This document shows, piece after piece, positions 34,036 to 42,733 of a stretch of 64,000 nt of DNA. The DNA comes from Myxococcales bacterium (GTDB lineage Bacteria; Myxococcota_A; UBA9160; UBA4427). The stretch's first letter is position 1. Each line of letters starts with the position of its first letter. The stretch lies in NCBI GenBank assembly GCA_014240165.1, contig JAAZXM010000001.1:124001-188000 (forward strand), written 5' to 3'. The notes under the pieces were generated by a model. That model did not search any database and was not told where the DNA came from. It was given only the letters and a program-made list of their open reading frames with translations. The position numbers and the translations under genes are program-made.

Positions 34036-35679
34036 CTATTCGCTTCCCAGACTCGCCTCGAGAAGGGGCAGTGCACGCTCGCCGCCGATCGTGGTCAGCA
34101 GCGTCGTCAACTTCGGCCCATGATCGCGACCCACCAGGAGATCGTAGGCGACGGGGCAGAAGGTTTTCAGCGTGAGATCGGTTTCATCGCAGAGTGTCTT
34201 CATCTTGGGAATCAAAGCGCCTTCGCTTATCTCGGGCTCTTTGCGAAGCACATCCACCAGGCGCCCGAGTGCCGTGGATTGATCCTGGGTGAGCGATCGC
34301 GATACGGCTTCGGTTCGCAGCCGATAACAAAATTCTTCGGGTGCGTACTCCTCGATCCAGCGCCAGCAGCACTCGGCGCGCTGACGAAAGAGGGCCTTTT
34401 CCTTTTCACCCTTGACCTCGCCCATGGATTCGAAGCGGGCCTGGCTGCGATCGATATCCCCATCGTAGGCCTGGAGAACAACCGAAAGGCCACGAAAACC
34501 CGGAACCGAGGGCAACTCGGTTCCCGGTTCGATTCGAGCCGGTTCCACCGCAGCAAGCTCGAAGGTGCGACGCGCGATTCGGCGTTTCTTGTCTGCTTTG
34601 GTCCCGTCCTCGGCTTCGTGTGCGAGACGGCGTGCGCGGTCATAGTCCTCGTAGAGCTTGATGACATCCAGGTCGAAGGAAATTTGGAATTCGCTCCCCG
34701 GGCGCTGACTCGCGAAGATCCAACGCAGCATCTCGGGTTCGTAGATCGCGAGACAATCGTCCACGGTAATGACCTCACCCGTGGAACTCGAAATCTTGCC
34801 TCCCCGCCCCTTCACTCGAACAAAATCGTAGGCCACGTATTGCGGAGCCTCGCCCTGGTAGACCCTCGCCACGATTTCCCGGCCGGTATCGTAACTGCCG
34901 CCAGCGCTGCTGTGATCCTTGCCCCCGGGCTCGAAAGCCACCGCTTCATGGCACCAACGCATGGGCCAGTCGACCCGCCACGGAAGCTTCACGTTCCCGC
35001 CCTCGCGTAGATCCACAGTGGCTTCCTGCTCACAGCTGCGACAGCTGTAGACAACACTCCATTCGCCTGGCCAGGAAAAGACGATCTCGTCGCGACCACA
35101 GGCGTCGCAGAAGCCTGCCAGGGGGAGCCAGTCTGGATCGAGCGGCTGAGTCCGGTGGGCATTCAGGATTTCGCGCAGAGCTTCGCGATCTTCCAGGGCT
35201 CTGCGGATGCCCTCGGCGTAGTCCCCTCCCCGGTAGCGCCGGGATTGCCGGATGAACTCGGGCTCGATGCCCAGGGGAGCGAGGCTGGACTCGAAGGCCG
35301 CAATAAAGTGGGATGCATAGCTGTCTTGCTCGCCGAAGGGATCCGGAACGTCGGCCACGCTGCGCCGCAGGTTATCCTCCAGCATATCGGCCTGGGGAAC
35401 GCCGGCGGGCACCTTCCGAAAGACGTCGAAATCATCCCAGGAGTAGATGAAGCGAACTTCCACGCCCTGGTCGCGGAGAGCGCGAGCCACGAGATCCACC
35501 GTCATCACTTCGCGAAAATTTCCGATGTGGACGACGCCCGAGGGCGTGATCCCCGCCGCCACGGTCAGGGTCGACTTCCCTGGATGGGCCTGGCGGGTTT
35601 GACGCGCAGCGTGGTCGGCCCAATGGGCGAAGTGGGCTTCGGGGGAATTTGGCTGCGAAGTATCGTCGGCACGGCTCAT
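34036..35679 (-). CDS. lysK: Class I lysyl-tRNA synthetase
   Basis: A 547-residue class I enzyme unrelated in fold to the common class II LysS. The HIGH motif appears as GVVHIGNFREVM and the KMSKS motif as GKISSSTGEV. The body has SWDDFDVFRKVP, FCDACGRDE with a further CRSC pair (probable zinc site), and the AYDFVRVKGRGGK block. ATG 35679 precedes a polar leader (SRADDTSQPNSPEAHFAHWAD). Class I LysRS is standard in archaea and occurs in spirochaetes, alphaproteobacteria and some other bacteria. Convergent with mltG, 26 bases away. Confidence 0.95.
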   Translation of the reverse strand: MSRADDTSQPNSPEAHFAHWADHAARQTRQAHPGKSTLTVAAGITPSGVVHIGNFREVMTVDLVARALRDQGVEVRFIYSWDDFDVFRKVPAGVPQADMLEDNLRRSVADVPDPFGEQDSYASHFIAAFESSLAPLGIEPEFIRQSRRYRGGDYAEGIRRALEDREALREILNAHRTQPLDPDWLPLAGFCDACGRDEIVFSWPGEWSVVYSCRSCEQEATVDLREGGNVKLPWRVDWPMRWCHEAVAFEPGGKDHSSAGGSYDTGREIVARVYQGEAPQYVAYDFVRVKGRGGKISSSTGEVITVDDCLAIYEPEMLRWIFASQRPGSEFQISFDLDVIKLYEDYDRARRLAHEAEDGTKADKKRRIARRTFELAAVEPARIEPGTELPSVPGFRGLSVVLQAYDGDIDRSQARFESMGEVKGEKEKALFRQRAECCWRWIEEYAPEEFCYRLRTEAVSRSLTQDQSTALGRLVDVLRKEPEISEGALIPKMKTLCDETDLTLKTFCPVAYDLLVGRDHGPKLTTLLTTIGGERALPLLEASLGSE

Positions 35680-35929
35680 TGCGCCGGAATGTCGCGCAGC
35701 AGGGCTGAAATAGCCAATGCAGAACACGAATCGAACGATTCTGTCAGGGCGGGAGCGGCCGTTGGGAAGACTGCCCCCAGCGTCAATGCACGCGGCGAGC
35801 ATCTACTGATCACGCGTCGGGTAAACTGAGCGAGTCGTAAACTTGGAAACCGCTGCCAACGAAAGAAGGCGAATGCCCTTTCGGACATCCGCCTCCTCCC
35901 ATCCCCCCGCGTGTATACCCTTGCGCGCT

Positions 35930-36967
35930 CTAGCTTCGTGCCACCTCTCGAAGCAGAGCGAGGTCATCCAGCGCCTTCCCCGCACCCTGCACAACGGCCG
36001 AGTAGGGATCATCGCTGCGTACGATGGGCAGCTGAGTCTCTAAACGAAGGACCTGGTCGAGATCCTTCAGGAGCGACCCGCCGCCGACAAGCATGATGCC
36101 GCGATCAACGATGTCCGCTGCCAGTTCAGGAGGCGTCTTCTCCAACGTCTGGTGCACTGTTTCGACAATCGCGTGAATCGGCTCGACGAGCGCCTCTCGG
36201 ATCTCGCTGCTGCTGGTCTCCACCACCTTGGGAATCCCGGCAATCAGATCGCGACCCTTGATTTCCATCGTCGTGACTTCGGTGTCGACGGATGCTGTGC
36301 CGATGGCCATTTTGACCGTCTCGGCCGTGCGCTCTCCAATCAACATATTGTATTTGCGTCTAACGTAATTGATGATGGCTTCGTCCATCTTGTCGCCACC
36401 CGTCCGAATCGACTGGGAAGTCACGACACCCGAAAGCGAAATGACCGCTACGTCAGTGGTTCCGCCGCCGATGTCAACGACCATGTTGCCCGTAGGGGCG
36501 GTGACGTCCAGTCCGGCGCCTATGGCCGCTGCCATGGGCTCATCGATCAAATAAACCTCACGCGCACCTGCGGATAGTGCGGATTCGCGAACCGCTCGGC
36601 GCTCAACGTTCGTAATGCACGGAGGAACACAGATCACGATCCGGGGCCGCGCCAGCACACGTCGATTGTGTGCGCGCTGAATGAAGTAACGAAGCATGGC
36701 CTCGGTAATCTCGAAGTCGGCGATCACCCCATCCTTGATGGGGCGAATGGCGCGAATCGAGCCGGGCGTGCGACCCAGCATTTCTTTGGCGGCATGACCA
36801 ACAGCCAGAACGCGCTGGCCTCCGCCGTCGTTTTTGTCCACGATGGCGACAACGCTCGGCTCTGAACAAACAAGCCCCTCGCCGCGTCCGTAGACCAGCG
36901 TGTTGGCGGTGCCGAGATCGATGGCGAGGTCGTGAGAGAAACGGCCTACAAGCGAATCGAGCAACAT
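35930..36967 (-). CDS. mreB: Rod-shape-determining actin homologue MreB
   Basis: Cytoskeletal ATPase that guides lateral wall synthesis, 345 residues. Start at ATG 36967. The N-terminal FSHDLAIDLGTANTLVYGRGEG is the phosphate 1 region. PTGNMVVDIGGGTTDVAVISLSG is phosphate 2, and GIMLVGGGSLLKDLDQVLR is the adenosine motif. AVKMAIGTASVDTEVTTM-like sequence (TVKMAIGTASVDTEVTTME) and the C-terminal VVQGAGKALDDLALL are as usual. No mreC, mreD or rodA is adjacent. Next upstream on the same strand is a coiled-coil membrane protein gene. Confidence 0.97.
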   Translation of the reverse strand: MLLDSLVGRFSHDLAIDLGTANTLVYGRGEGLVCSEPSVVAIVDKNDGGGQRVLAVGHAAKEMLGRTPGSIRAIRPIKDGVIADFEITEAMLRYFIQRAHNRRVLARPRIVICVPPCITNVERRAVRESALSAGAREVYLIDEPMAAAIGAGLDVTAPTGNMVVDIGGGTTDVAVISLSGVVTSQSIRTGGDKMDEAIINYVRRKYNMLIGERTAETVKMAIGTASVDTEVTTMEIKGRDLIAGIPKVVETSSSEIREALVEPIHAIVETVHQTLEKTPPELAADIVDRGIMLVGGGSLLKDLDQVLRLETQLPIVRSDDPYSAVVQGAGKALDDLALLREVARS

Positions 36968-37200
36968 TGACCAAGTCCTTCTGGGCCCTGAAATGCGGTC
37001 GGGATAACCGGCTTGGCCCCTTGGGTTGCGTATCGGCAAGCGGCCCGCAGTCCTTGAGGAGTCGGGCCGATTTTCTGCACCCGATCGCGGCCAGTGGGCT
37101 CTCGAGGCCGCCCAGCGGTGGACGAGGCGGAAAGCGAACCGCAGGCGGGCCTGAGTGAGCGCAGGGCCGGCGGGTTCTGCAGGCGAACCGCAGACTCGGC

Positions 37201-37638
37201 TCAGTCGGACGAGCCGGAATCCTGGGCCAGGGGCAACCGGGTAATGGCATCCCCTTCGGGGATATTGGTCATGGGTCCAGCTGCCGGATCGCGATCGACG
37301 AGACCCCGGAGCCGATCCAAAAGCCCACCCAAATCACCGACCGCCACTCGAATTTCGGCCAAATGAACTCGGTAAGCACTCAGTTCCGCATTGGTTTCGA
37401 CCAGTTCCGCCTCAAGAGAGACCACGGTCTGGGCCAGGGACTCGGCCCGCCGGTACTGGCTGAAGGCCGCCCAGGCGAGAAGCGCAATTGCAACCACGGC
37501 TCCCGCCGCGAGCATCCGGTTCCGAGGAGGCCAAACCCGCGCTGGCTTCGGGGCATCATCCGGCGCACGGGGAGGCAAGGCCGAGGCCGGATCTTCGTCC
37601 CGCACGATGCTCAACTGAGAATCCGAACCCGCAGTCAT
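37201..37638 (-). CDS. Single-span membrane protein with coiled coil, unknown function
   Basis: A 145-residue protein from ATG 37638. A disordered N-terminus of about 40 residues rich in Pro, Asp and Ala is followed by a basic stop-transfer (PARVWPPRNR), one transmembrane helix (MLAAGAVVAIALLAWAAFSQY) and a heptad-like helix (AESLAQTVVSLEAELVETNAELSAY) that probably faces the periplasm. The short tail is acidic. No named family is recognised. It lies between pafA (175 bases upstream) and mreB (233 bases downstream) on the same strand, so it could belong to either unit. Confidence 0.65.
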   Translation of the reverse strand: MTAGSDSQLSIVRDEDPASALPPRAPDDAPKPARVWPPRNRMLAAGAVVAIALLAWAAFSQYRRAESLAQTVVSLEAELVETNAELSAYRVHLAEIRVAVGDLGGLLDRLRGLVDRDPAAGPMTNIPEGDAITRLPLAQDSGSSD

Positions 37639-37813
37639 TCGCTGCCTTCCCGGGCCAGGAAAACCGCTTGCCCAGGGCAAGTAATTCGCCGCCTGTCCAG
37701 GCCTTCCCAACTAAAGGATGGACTTGCCCGAGTATACGCCCGTGCGAGAAGCGGTCGCAAGCGGGTGCGAAGGGTCCTTGCGCTTCGAGTTCGGGCGGCG
37801 AAAAACGCTCCGC

Positions 37814-39220
37814 TCAGGATTGGATGACGAGCTTGGACAAGCTGGTCTTGCGGAGATTCGTCTTTTGGATCGTGCGAACGAGCTCCGCGACCTTCTCCGT
37901 ATCCGTCTCGAAGGGGTTGTTGCAGATCACGCGGACGTTTAGAAGGTTCCCGAGCCGGATATTCGACCAGTCGAGGTCATATTGGATCGAGTGCTCGCGG
38001 GCCAACTTGATGAACTCTCCGCGCATTCGAGCTCTCGTGTCCTGGGGCGGTTGAACCTTCGCCTCATCGACCTCTTCATCGGTGAAGAGACGATCCACTG
38101 CCCCATTGCGCTCGAGCAGGTAATAGAGACTTCGCTGCCGCTGAATGTCGTGGTACTGGAGATCGAGCATGAAAACCTTCGGATCATTCCACGATGTGCC
38201 GCGGCTGTCGATATAAGACTCAATCAGGCGGCGTTTGATCAACCAGTCGATCTTACGGTCGAGCTTGTTGGGATCCGTATCGAGACAGTCCAGAACATAT
38301 TGCCACATATGAACGGCTTCTTTGTGCTCATCGCTCACGGGGTACTGTTCGATGTATTTCTGGGCCATTTCGCAGTATTCGCGCTGAATCTCGATAGGCG
38401 AGTACTCTCTGCCACTATCGAGTCTCAGCCGGCGCTTGCACGAAACATCGTACGTGATGTCCTTGATTGCCTTGACCGGGTTACGAAGCGTGAAGTCCTT
38501 GTTGATGTAGTTGTCTTCGATCATCTGGAGCACAACCGAGCAAGTACCCACCTTGATGAAGTTGGTGTACTCGCTCATATTCGAGTCGCCAACGATCACG
38601 TGGAGCCGGCGGTACTTCTCCCTATCTGCGTGGGGCTCATCTCGGGTATTGATGATCGAGCGATCATTCGTCGTCGTTCCTGAGATCTTTTGATAGATGT
38701 GCTGCGCCCTCTGGCTCACGCAATAGTGAACCCCGTCCTGGGTCTGGAAGACCTTGCCCGCACCGGTATAGATCTGGCGAGTTACGAGGAAGGGGATCAG
38801 CTGCTCGGCGAGGTAGTAGAAATCAACATCCCGATCGACAAGGTAATTCTCGTGGCACCCATAACTATTGCCGACGAAGTCCGTGTTGTTCTTGAAGATC
38901 GAGAGTTTGCCGGGAATTCGCTCTTCGCGAATCTTTTCTTCGGCGTACTGCTGAAGATCTTCGAGAATCCGCTCGCCCGCCTTGTCGTAAATAATCAATT
39001 GCTTGGGCGATGCACACTCGGGCGTCGCGTATTCGGGGTGGCAGCCGGTGTCCTGGTAGAATCGGGCGCCGTTCTCGAGAAAAACATTGAGGAAATGCTC
39101 GGTGGTAATCAGCTTCTCGAAGAGAAAGCGAATCGCTTTCTCCACCGGGAGGGTCTTACGCCCTTCGGGCGTAAAGATGATCCCGTATTCCGTTTCTACC
39201 CCGTAGATTCGCTTCTGCAT
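37814..39220 (-). CDS. pafA: Pup--protein ligase PafA
   Basis: Joins the C-terminal Glu of Pup to a lysine side chain of the target protein, using ATP. The 468-residue product starts at ATG 39220. The glutamine-synthetase-like core carries the metal/ATP ligands in RIYGVETEYGII (Glu9, Glu11) and the probable base Asp57 in NGARFYQDTGCHPEYATPE. Other conserved blocks are NSYGCHENYLVDRD, SIINTRDEPHADREKYRRLHVIVGDSNMSEYTN and MLDLQYHDI. It lacks the N-terminal insert of Dop. It is the last gene of the proteasome operon, 56 bases after prcA, instead of standing apart as in mycobacteria. Confidence 0.96.
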   Translation of the reverse strand: MQKRIYGVETEYGIIFTPEGRKTLPVEKAIRFLFEKLITTEHFLNVFLENGARFYQDTGCHPEYATPECASPKQLIIYDKAGERILEDLQQYAEEKIREERIPGKLSIFKNNTDFVGNSYGCHENYLVDRDVDFYYLAEQLIPFLVTRQIYTGAGKVFQTQDGVHYCVSQRAQHIYQKISGTTTNDRSIINTRDEPHADREKYRRLHVIVGDSNMSEYTNFIKVGTCSVVLQMIEDNYINKDFTLRNPVKAIKDITYDVSCKRRLRLDSGREYSPIEIQREYCEMAQKYIEQYPVSDEHKEAVHMWQYVLDCLDTDPNKLDRKIDWLIKRRLIESYIDSRGTSWNDPKVFMLDLQYHDIQRQRSLYYLLERNGAVDRLFTDEEVDEAKVQPPQDTRARMRGEFIKLAREHSIQYDLDWSNIRLGNLLNVRVICNNPFETDTEKVAELVRTIQKTNLRKTSLSKLVIQS

Positions 39221-39276
39221 TGCCTCAACCGCCCCTTCGGCCCATTGCTTTGCAGGGAAAGTCCCTGGACGAACCT

Positions 39277-39975
39277 TCAGGCCTCGAGCATTCTCTTCAC
39301 TTCTTCGACTGACATCCGAGTAAACTTGCGTCCCGGCTTGGCGCGATCCAAAACGCACACTTCCAGGGTACTTTCGTTCAGATTTGCACTGCTTTCGGAT
39401 CCAGTATCGAGGGCCTTTCGGCCCAATTTGACCGCTTCGCCGGCACCCAGGCCCTCTCGGTATTCGCTTGCCAACACCGTTTCGACCTCATCGACATTAC
39501 CACCTATGACGCAGTAGTCAGCGTGGTCGCTGATGAACCCGTCGAAAGTGACCCGATAGAGCGAATTTCGCCTGTGATCCTCCCACCGATCATCGCCGAC
39601 CTCGGCCACGATGATCTCGATCTCCAGGGGTTTCATCTCGCGGGTAAATACCTCTCCGATCGCCTGGGAGTAGGCATTCGCCAGGGCCTGCCCCGCCACG
39701 TCTTCTCGACTGTAGGAGTAGCCCTTTGTGTCGGCGAAGCGGACACCGATCTTCCTCAGCTGATCAAACTCGCTGAATTTTCCTACACCCGCGAAGGCAA
39801 TGCGATCGTATATCTCGCCGACTTTCGAAAGACTTGTCGCATTCTCTGCAACGAGCAAAACACCGCCGTCAAATTCAAGAGCGATGATCGATTTGCCGCG
39901 GCTGATGCCCTTGCGAGCGAACTCAGCCTTGTCGGCCATGATTTGTTCGGGAGAAGCGTAGAAGGGCATACTCAT
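39277..39975 (-). CDS. prcA: 20S proteasome alpha subunit
   Basis: A 232-residue outer-ring subunit of the 20S core that gates substrate entry. ATG 39975 overlaps the prcB stop as ATGA. The N-terminus SMPFYASPEQIMADKAEFARKGI has the same layout as actinobacterial PrcA (FPYFISPEQ type), giving the gate segment and helix H0. It lacks the N-terminal Thr, as expected of an alpha subunit. KFSEFDQLRKIGVRFADTKGYSYSREDV and FTREMKPLEIEIIVAEV are family blocks. The C-terminus (MSVEEVKRMLEA) is short. Coupled translation with prcB should help keep the subunits equal. Confidence 0.96.
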   Translation of the reverse strand: MSMPFYASPEQIMADKAEFARKGISRGKSIIALEFDGGVLLVAENATSLSKVGEIYDRIAFAGVGKFSEFDQLRKIGVRFADTKGYSYSREDVAGQALANAYSQAIGEVFTREMKPLEIEIIVAEVGDDRWEDHRRNSLYRVTFDGFISDHADYCVIGGNVDEVETVLASEYREGLGAGEAVKLGRKALDTGSESSANLNESTLEVCVLDRAKPGRKFTRMSVEEVKRMLEA

Positions 39976-40766
39976 TGAGACGATCCTCCGTTGCCCCTTC
40001 TCGAGACTGCATCCCGATAGGCGCTCTCGATATCCGCTTCTTCGCAATCTTGCACGCCGTCGCCGGAACAAGCCTTTACGACCGGAAAGATTCGGCGTTC
40101 GAGATCGACTCCACCCGTCGCACGGTCTTCGTCCGCGGCCGCTGTCAGCGCCGCCACTGCGAGACTGAGCGCACTGGCCTGGTCCAAGCCCGGCCTCCAG
40201 GCCTGCTTGATGGTTTCACGGGCGTAAAGCCCACCCGAACCCGTGGCATCGAATTCCGCTTCTTCGTAGCGGCCACCCGTGATATCGAATTTCCATAGTC
40301 GGCCACTTCGCCGACGCAGGTCATATCCGGCAAAAAGAGGAACAACTGCCAGTCCCTGCATCGCGGCCGGCAGATTTTGCCGAATCATCTGGGACAACTT
40401 GTTGGCCTTACCATCGAGTTCGAGGGCCTGACCTTCAATTTTCTCGTAGTGCTCGAGCTCAACCGAGAGAATTCGCGCCATCTCGATGGAGGGTCCTGCG
40501 GCTCCCGATATCGCCATACAGGAATGGCTATCGGTAGCGAAGACCTTGACCACGTCTCTCGAAGCGACCGAGTGCCCTGCTGTCGCGAGTCGATCACCCG
40601 CGACCAGCACCCCTCCTTCATAGAGCATCGCAAGCACTGTAGTGCCATGCGGAATCGAGTCCTTGGCGGCCTGATCCCAAGCCAAGACATTCGGTAGCAA
40701 CTGAGGCTGTTCGACTTGCAACAGCTCGAAGAAGCTTGACCCCTGATAGCTGCCTCTCCAACTCAC
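39972..40766 (-). CDS. prcB: 20S proteasome beta subunit with propeptide
   Basis: Proteolytic inner-ring subunit, 264 residues. A 41-residue propeptide (ending KDSIPHG) precedes the catalytic Thr42 in HGTTVLAM. With Thr42 as residue 1, Asp17 is Asp58 (AGDRLAT) and Lys33 is Lys74 (SRDVVKV), so the active site is complete. ELEHYEKIEG, AAMQGLAVVPLFAGYD, GSGGLYARETIK and RATGGVDLERRIFPVV are conserved PrcB blocks. The propeptide should be removed on assembly with PrcA. It lies 56 bases after pup. Confidence 0.97.
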   Translation of the reverse strand: MSWRGSYQGSSFFELLQVEQPQLLPNVLAWDQAAKDSIPHGTTVLAMLYEGGVLVAGDRLATAGHSVASRDVVKVFATDSHSCMAISGAAGPSIEMARILSVELEHYEKIEGQALELDGKANKLSQMIRQNLPAAMQGLAVVPLFAGYDLRRRSGRLWKFDITGGRYEEAEFDATGSGGLYARETIKQAWRPGLDQASALSLAVAALTAAADEDRATGGVDLERRIFPVVKACSGDGVQDCEEADIESAYRDAVSRRGNGGSSQ

Positions 40767-40822
40767 CTATCGCCCCCCCCACGAAAAACCACGACAAGTC
40801 AATATTGCGGTCGCGCAGAATT

Positions 40823-41098
40823 CTACTGGCCACCTCTTTGAACGTAGTTCTTGACGAACTCTTCTGCGTTCTCTTCGAGAACAGAGTCGATTTCCTCCAT
40901 CAAGGAGTCCATGTCCTCTTTGAGTTCTTCACCCTTCTTGGCCATTTTCTGGCCACCCTCTTCGGTGCTGTCGGAGGATTCTTCTCCTCCGCCCTTGGAC
41001 TTCTTCTTCTGTTCCCCGGATGCTGCCATCCAGATCGACGAAGAAATGTCAGCGGCGTCGCTCCGCCGCCTCTCCAAACTCTTGATAAATTTTGCCAT
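40823..41098 (-). CDS. pup: Prokaryotic ubiquitin-like protein Pup, N-terminally extended
   Basis: A 91-residue tag protein. The C-terminal 25 residues contain EEIDSVLEENAEEF and end VKNYVQRGGQ, nearly the same as actinobacterial Pup, which ends AYVQKGGQ in Mycobacterium. The final Gln must be deamidated by Dop before ligation. The middle is a Lys/Glu/Ser/Gly-rich disordered stretch. Most Pups have about 64 residues; here MAKFIKSLERRRSDAADIS and a few more residues precede an internal Met (residue 24) that would give a 68-residue Pup. GAGGT lies about ten bases before the first ATG, while the internal one has no evident ribosome binding site, so I favour the long form. Confidence 0.95.
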   Translation of the reverse strand: MAKFIKSLERRRSDAADISSSIWMAASGEQKKKSKGGGEESSDSTEEGGQKMAKKGEELKEDMDSLMEEIDSVLEENAEEFVKNYVQRGGQ

Positions 41099-41139
41099 TG
41101 GCTGATACCTCGATGGTCGTCGTAGCTCTGGTACTTGGG

Positions 41140-42624
41140 TTATGACTCCAAATTCTCAAGCAATTCCGTCGCGCTTTCGGATCGATTCAGTAGCTCCTCA
41201 ACATGTACTCGGCTGCCCTTCAAGGGCTCGCTCATCATGATTCGCCTGACGGGATCCTCTCCCTGTGCAAACGAGATCGAGTCCCAGTTAACGCCGAAGA
41301 CCTCGCCAGGATAGCGCCGAAGGCACTCTCCGCGGAAGAACGCGCGCGTATCGTCCGGCGGATTATGGGCCGCGGCATTGATCTCCTCATCGCTACAAAT
41401 ACGCTCAACCCTCCCTTGCCGCTCCAACATGTAGTACAAGCCTTTATCGGGTCGCGTATCGTGATACTGAAGGTCGAGCATCTGTACTCGAGAATCTTCC
41501 CAATCCGCGCCCTTGCGTTCGATAAAGCCCTCGAGAAGCTGCTTTTTGGCGACCCAGTCGATTTCCCGGGCCAAATCCATCGGGTCTTCCCGCAGACAAG
41601 TCATGACATGCTGCCATTTCTCGAGCACGTCCTGCGTGCATGGATCAATAGGGTTTCTGGCCGCGTAAGTGAGGGCCATTTCTAGGAATTCGCTCTGGAT
41701 CTGCACTGCTGTCATGCGTTTACCGTTATCGAGCAGAATCTCCTTCTTGAGATTCGAATCGTGCGAAACCTCCTTGATCGATCTCACCGGGTTGCTGAGA
41801 GCGAGATCCCGGTCAATGGCGCCGTCCTCGATCATCGACAGAATCAGCGCCGTAACACCATTGCGAAGATATATCGTGTACTCGCTCATATTCGAGTCAC
41901 CCACGATCATATGGAGACGTCGGTATTTTTCTCGATCGGCATGCGGCTCATCTCTCGTATTGATGATTGGCCGCTTTACCATCGTGTCCAGCGCGACTTC
42001 CGTTTCGAAGAAATCCGCTCGCTGACTGATCTGAAAATCGCAGGGATGGCTTCGGTTTTCGCTTCCCACCTTGCCAGCTCCGCAATAGATCTGGCGAGTC
42101 ACGAAGAACGGAAGAAGGTTCTCGACGATTCGCTTGAAGGAAGTCCGGCGATCCATGAGATAATTCTCATGACACCCGTAACTGTTCCCCTTCCGGTCGC
42201 TGTTGTTCTTATGAAGCAACATCAATGCGCCTTCGGGGAGGAGCAAATTCGCCTCACGGCGACTGACTTCCAGAATTCGCTCGCCAGCTTTTTCGTGAGC
42301 CACCAGGTCGCGCGCGTTGGTGACCTCTGGCGACGAGTACTCAGGGTGCGCGTGATCCACGTAATAGCGAGCGCCATTAATCAGGGTCTTGTTGCGGGCG
42401 ATGTTTTCCTGCTGATTCGGCGTGTACTTCTCACCGTCCACCTGAAACCCGCGCGCATCGGCGAGGGGGTTTTCCTGGTCGTAGTCCCATAGGATCCTCC
42501 CTTCAGGATCCTCCCTGTAGGCGTTGACCAGAAGCACGCAACTGGAAATGGGATCGAAGTCGGGATCGTTCTTGACGATAATCCCAAATTCGATCTCCGT
42601 TCCCATCACCGTGGGTATCGCCAT
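41140..42624 (-). CDS. dop: Pup deamidase/depupylase Dop
   Basis: Converts the C-terminal Gln of Pup to Glu and removes Pup from substrates. The 494-residue product is a paralogue of PafA. The metal-binding start is TVMGTEIEFGII (Glu10, Glu12) and the catalytic Asp is probably Asp90 in NGARYYVDHAHPEYSSPE. Between them lies an insert of about 30 residues (DYDQENPLADARGFQVDG) in the place of the Dop loop, absent from PafA; this and the YVDHAHPEYS wording separate Dop from PafA. NSYGCHENYLMDR and IINTRDEPHADREKYRRLHMIVGDSNMSEYT are shared. It sits 41 bases before pup. Confidence 0.95.
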   Translation of the reverse strand: MAIPTVMGTEIEFGIIVKNDPDFDPISSCVLLVNAYREDPEGRILWDYDQENPLADARGFQVDGEKYTPNQQENIARNKTLINGARYYVDHAHPEYSSPEVTNARDLVAHEKAGERILEVSRREANLLLPEGALMLLHKNNSDRKGNSYGCHENYLMDRRTSFKRIVENLLPFFVTRQIYCGAGKVGSENRSHPCDFQISQRADFFETEVALDTMVKRPIINTRDEPHADREKYRRLHMIVGDSNMSEYTIYLRNGVTALILSMIEDGAIDRDLALSNPVRSIKEVSHDSNLKKEILLDNGKRMTAVQIQSEFLEMALTYAARNPIDPCTQDVLEKWQHVMTCLREDPMDLAREIDWVAKKQLLEGFIERKGADWEDSRVQMLDLQYHDTRPDKGLYYMLERQGRVERICSDEEINAAAHNPPDDTRAFFRGECLRRYPGEVFGVNWDSISFAQGEDPVRRIMMSEPLKGSRVHVEELLNRSESATELLENLES

Positions 42625-42733
42625 CGAATCTCCTGACCGCTCAAATGAATTCGATGGCGTTCGCGGAGGTCACCATCATGCAACAAATCCGACCCCGGTA
42701 TGAAGTCTCCTACCCTACTCGGCGAGGGCGCAA

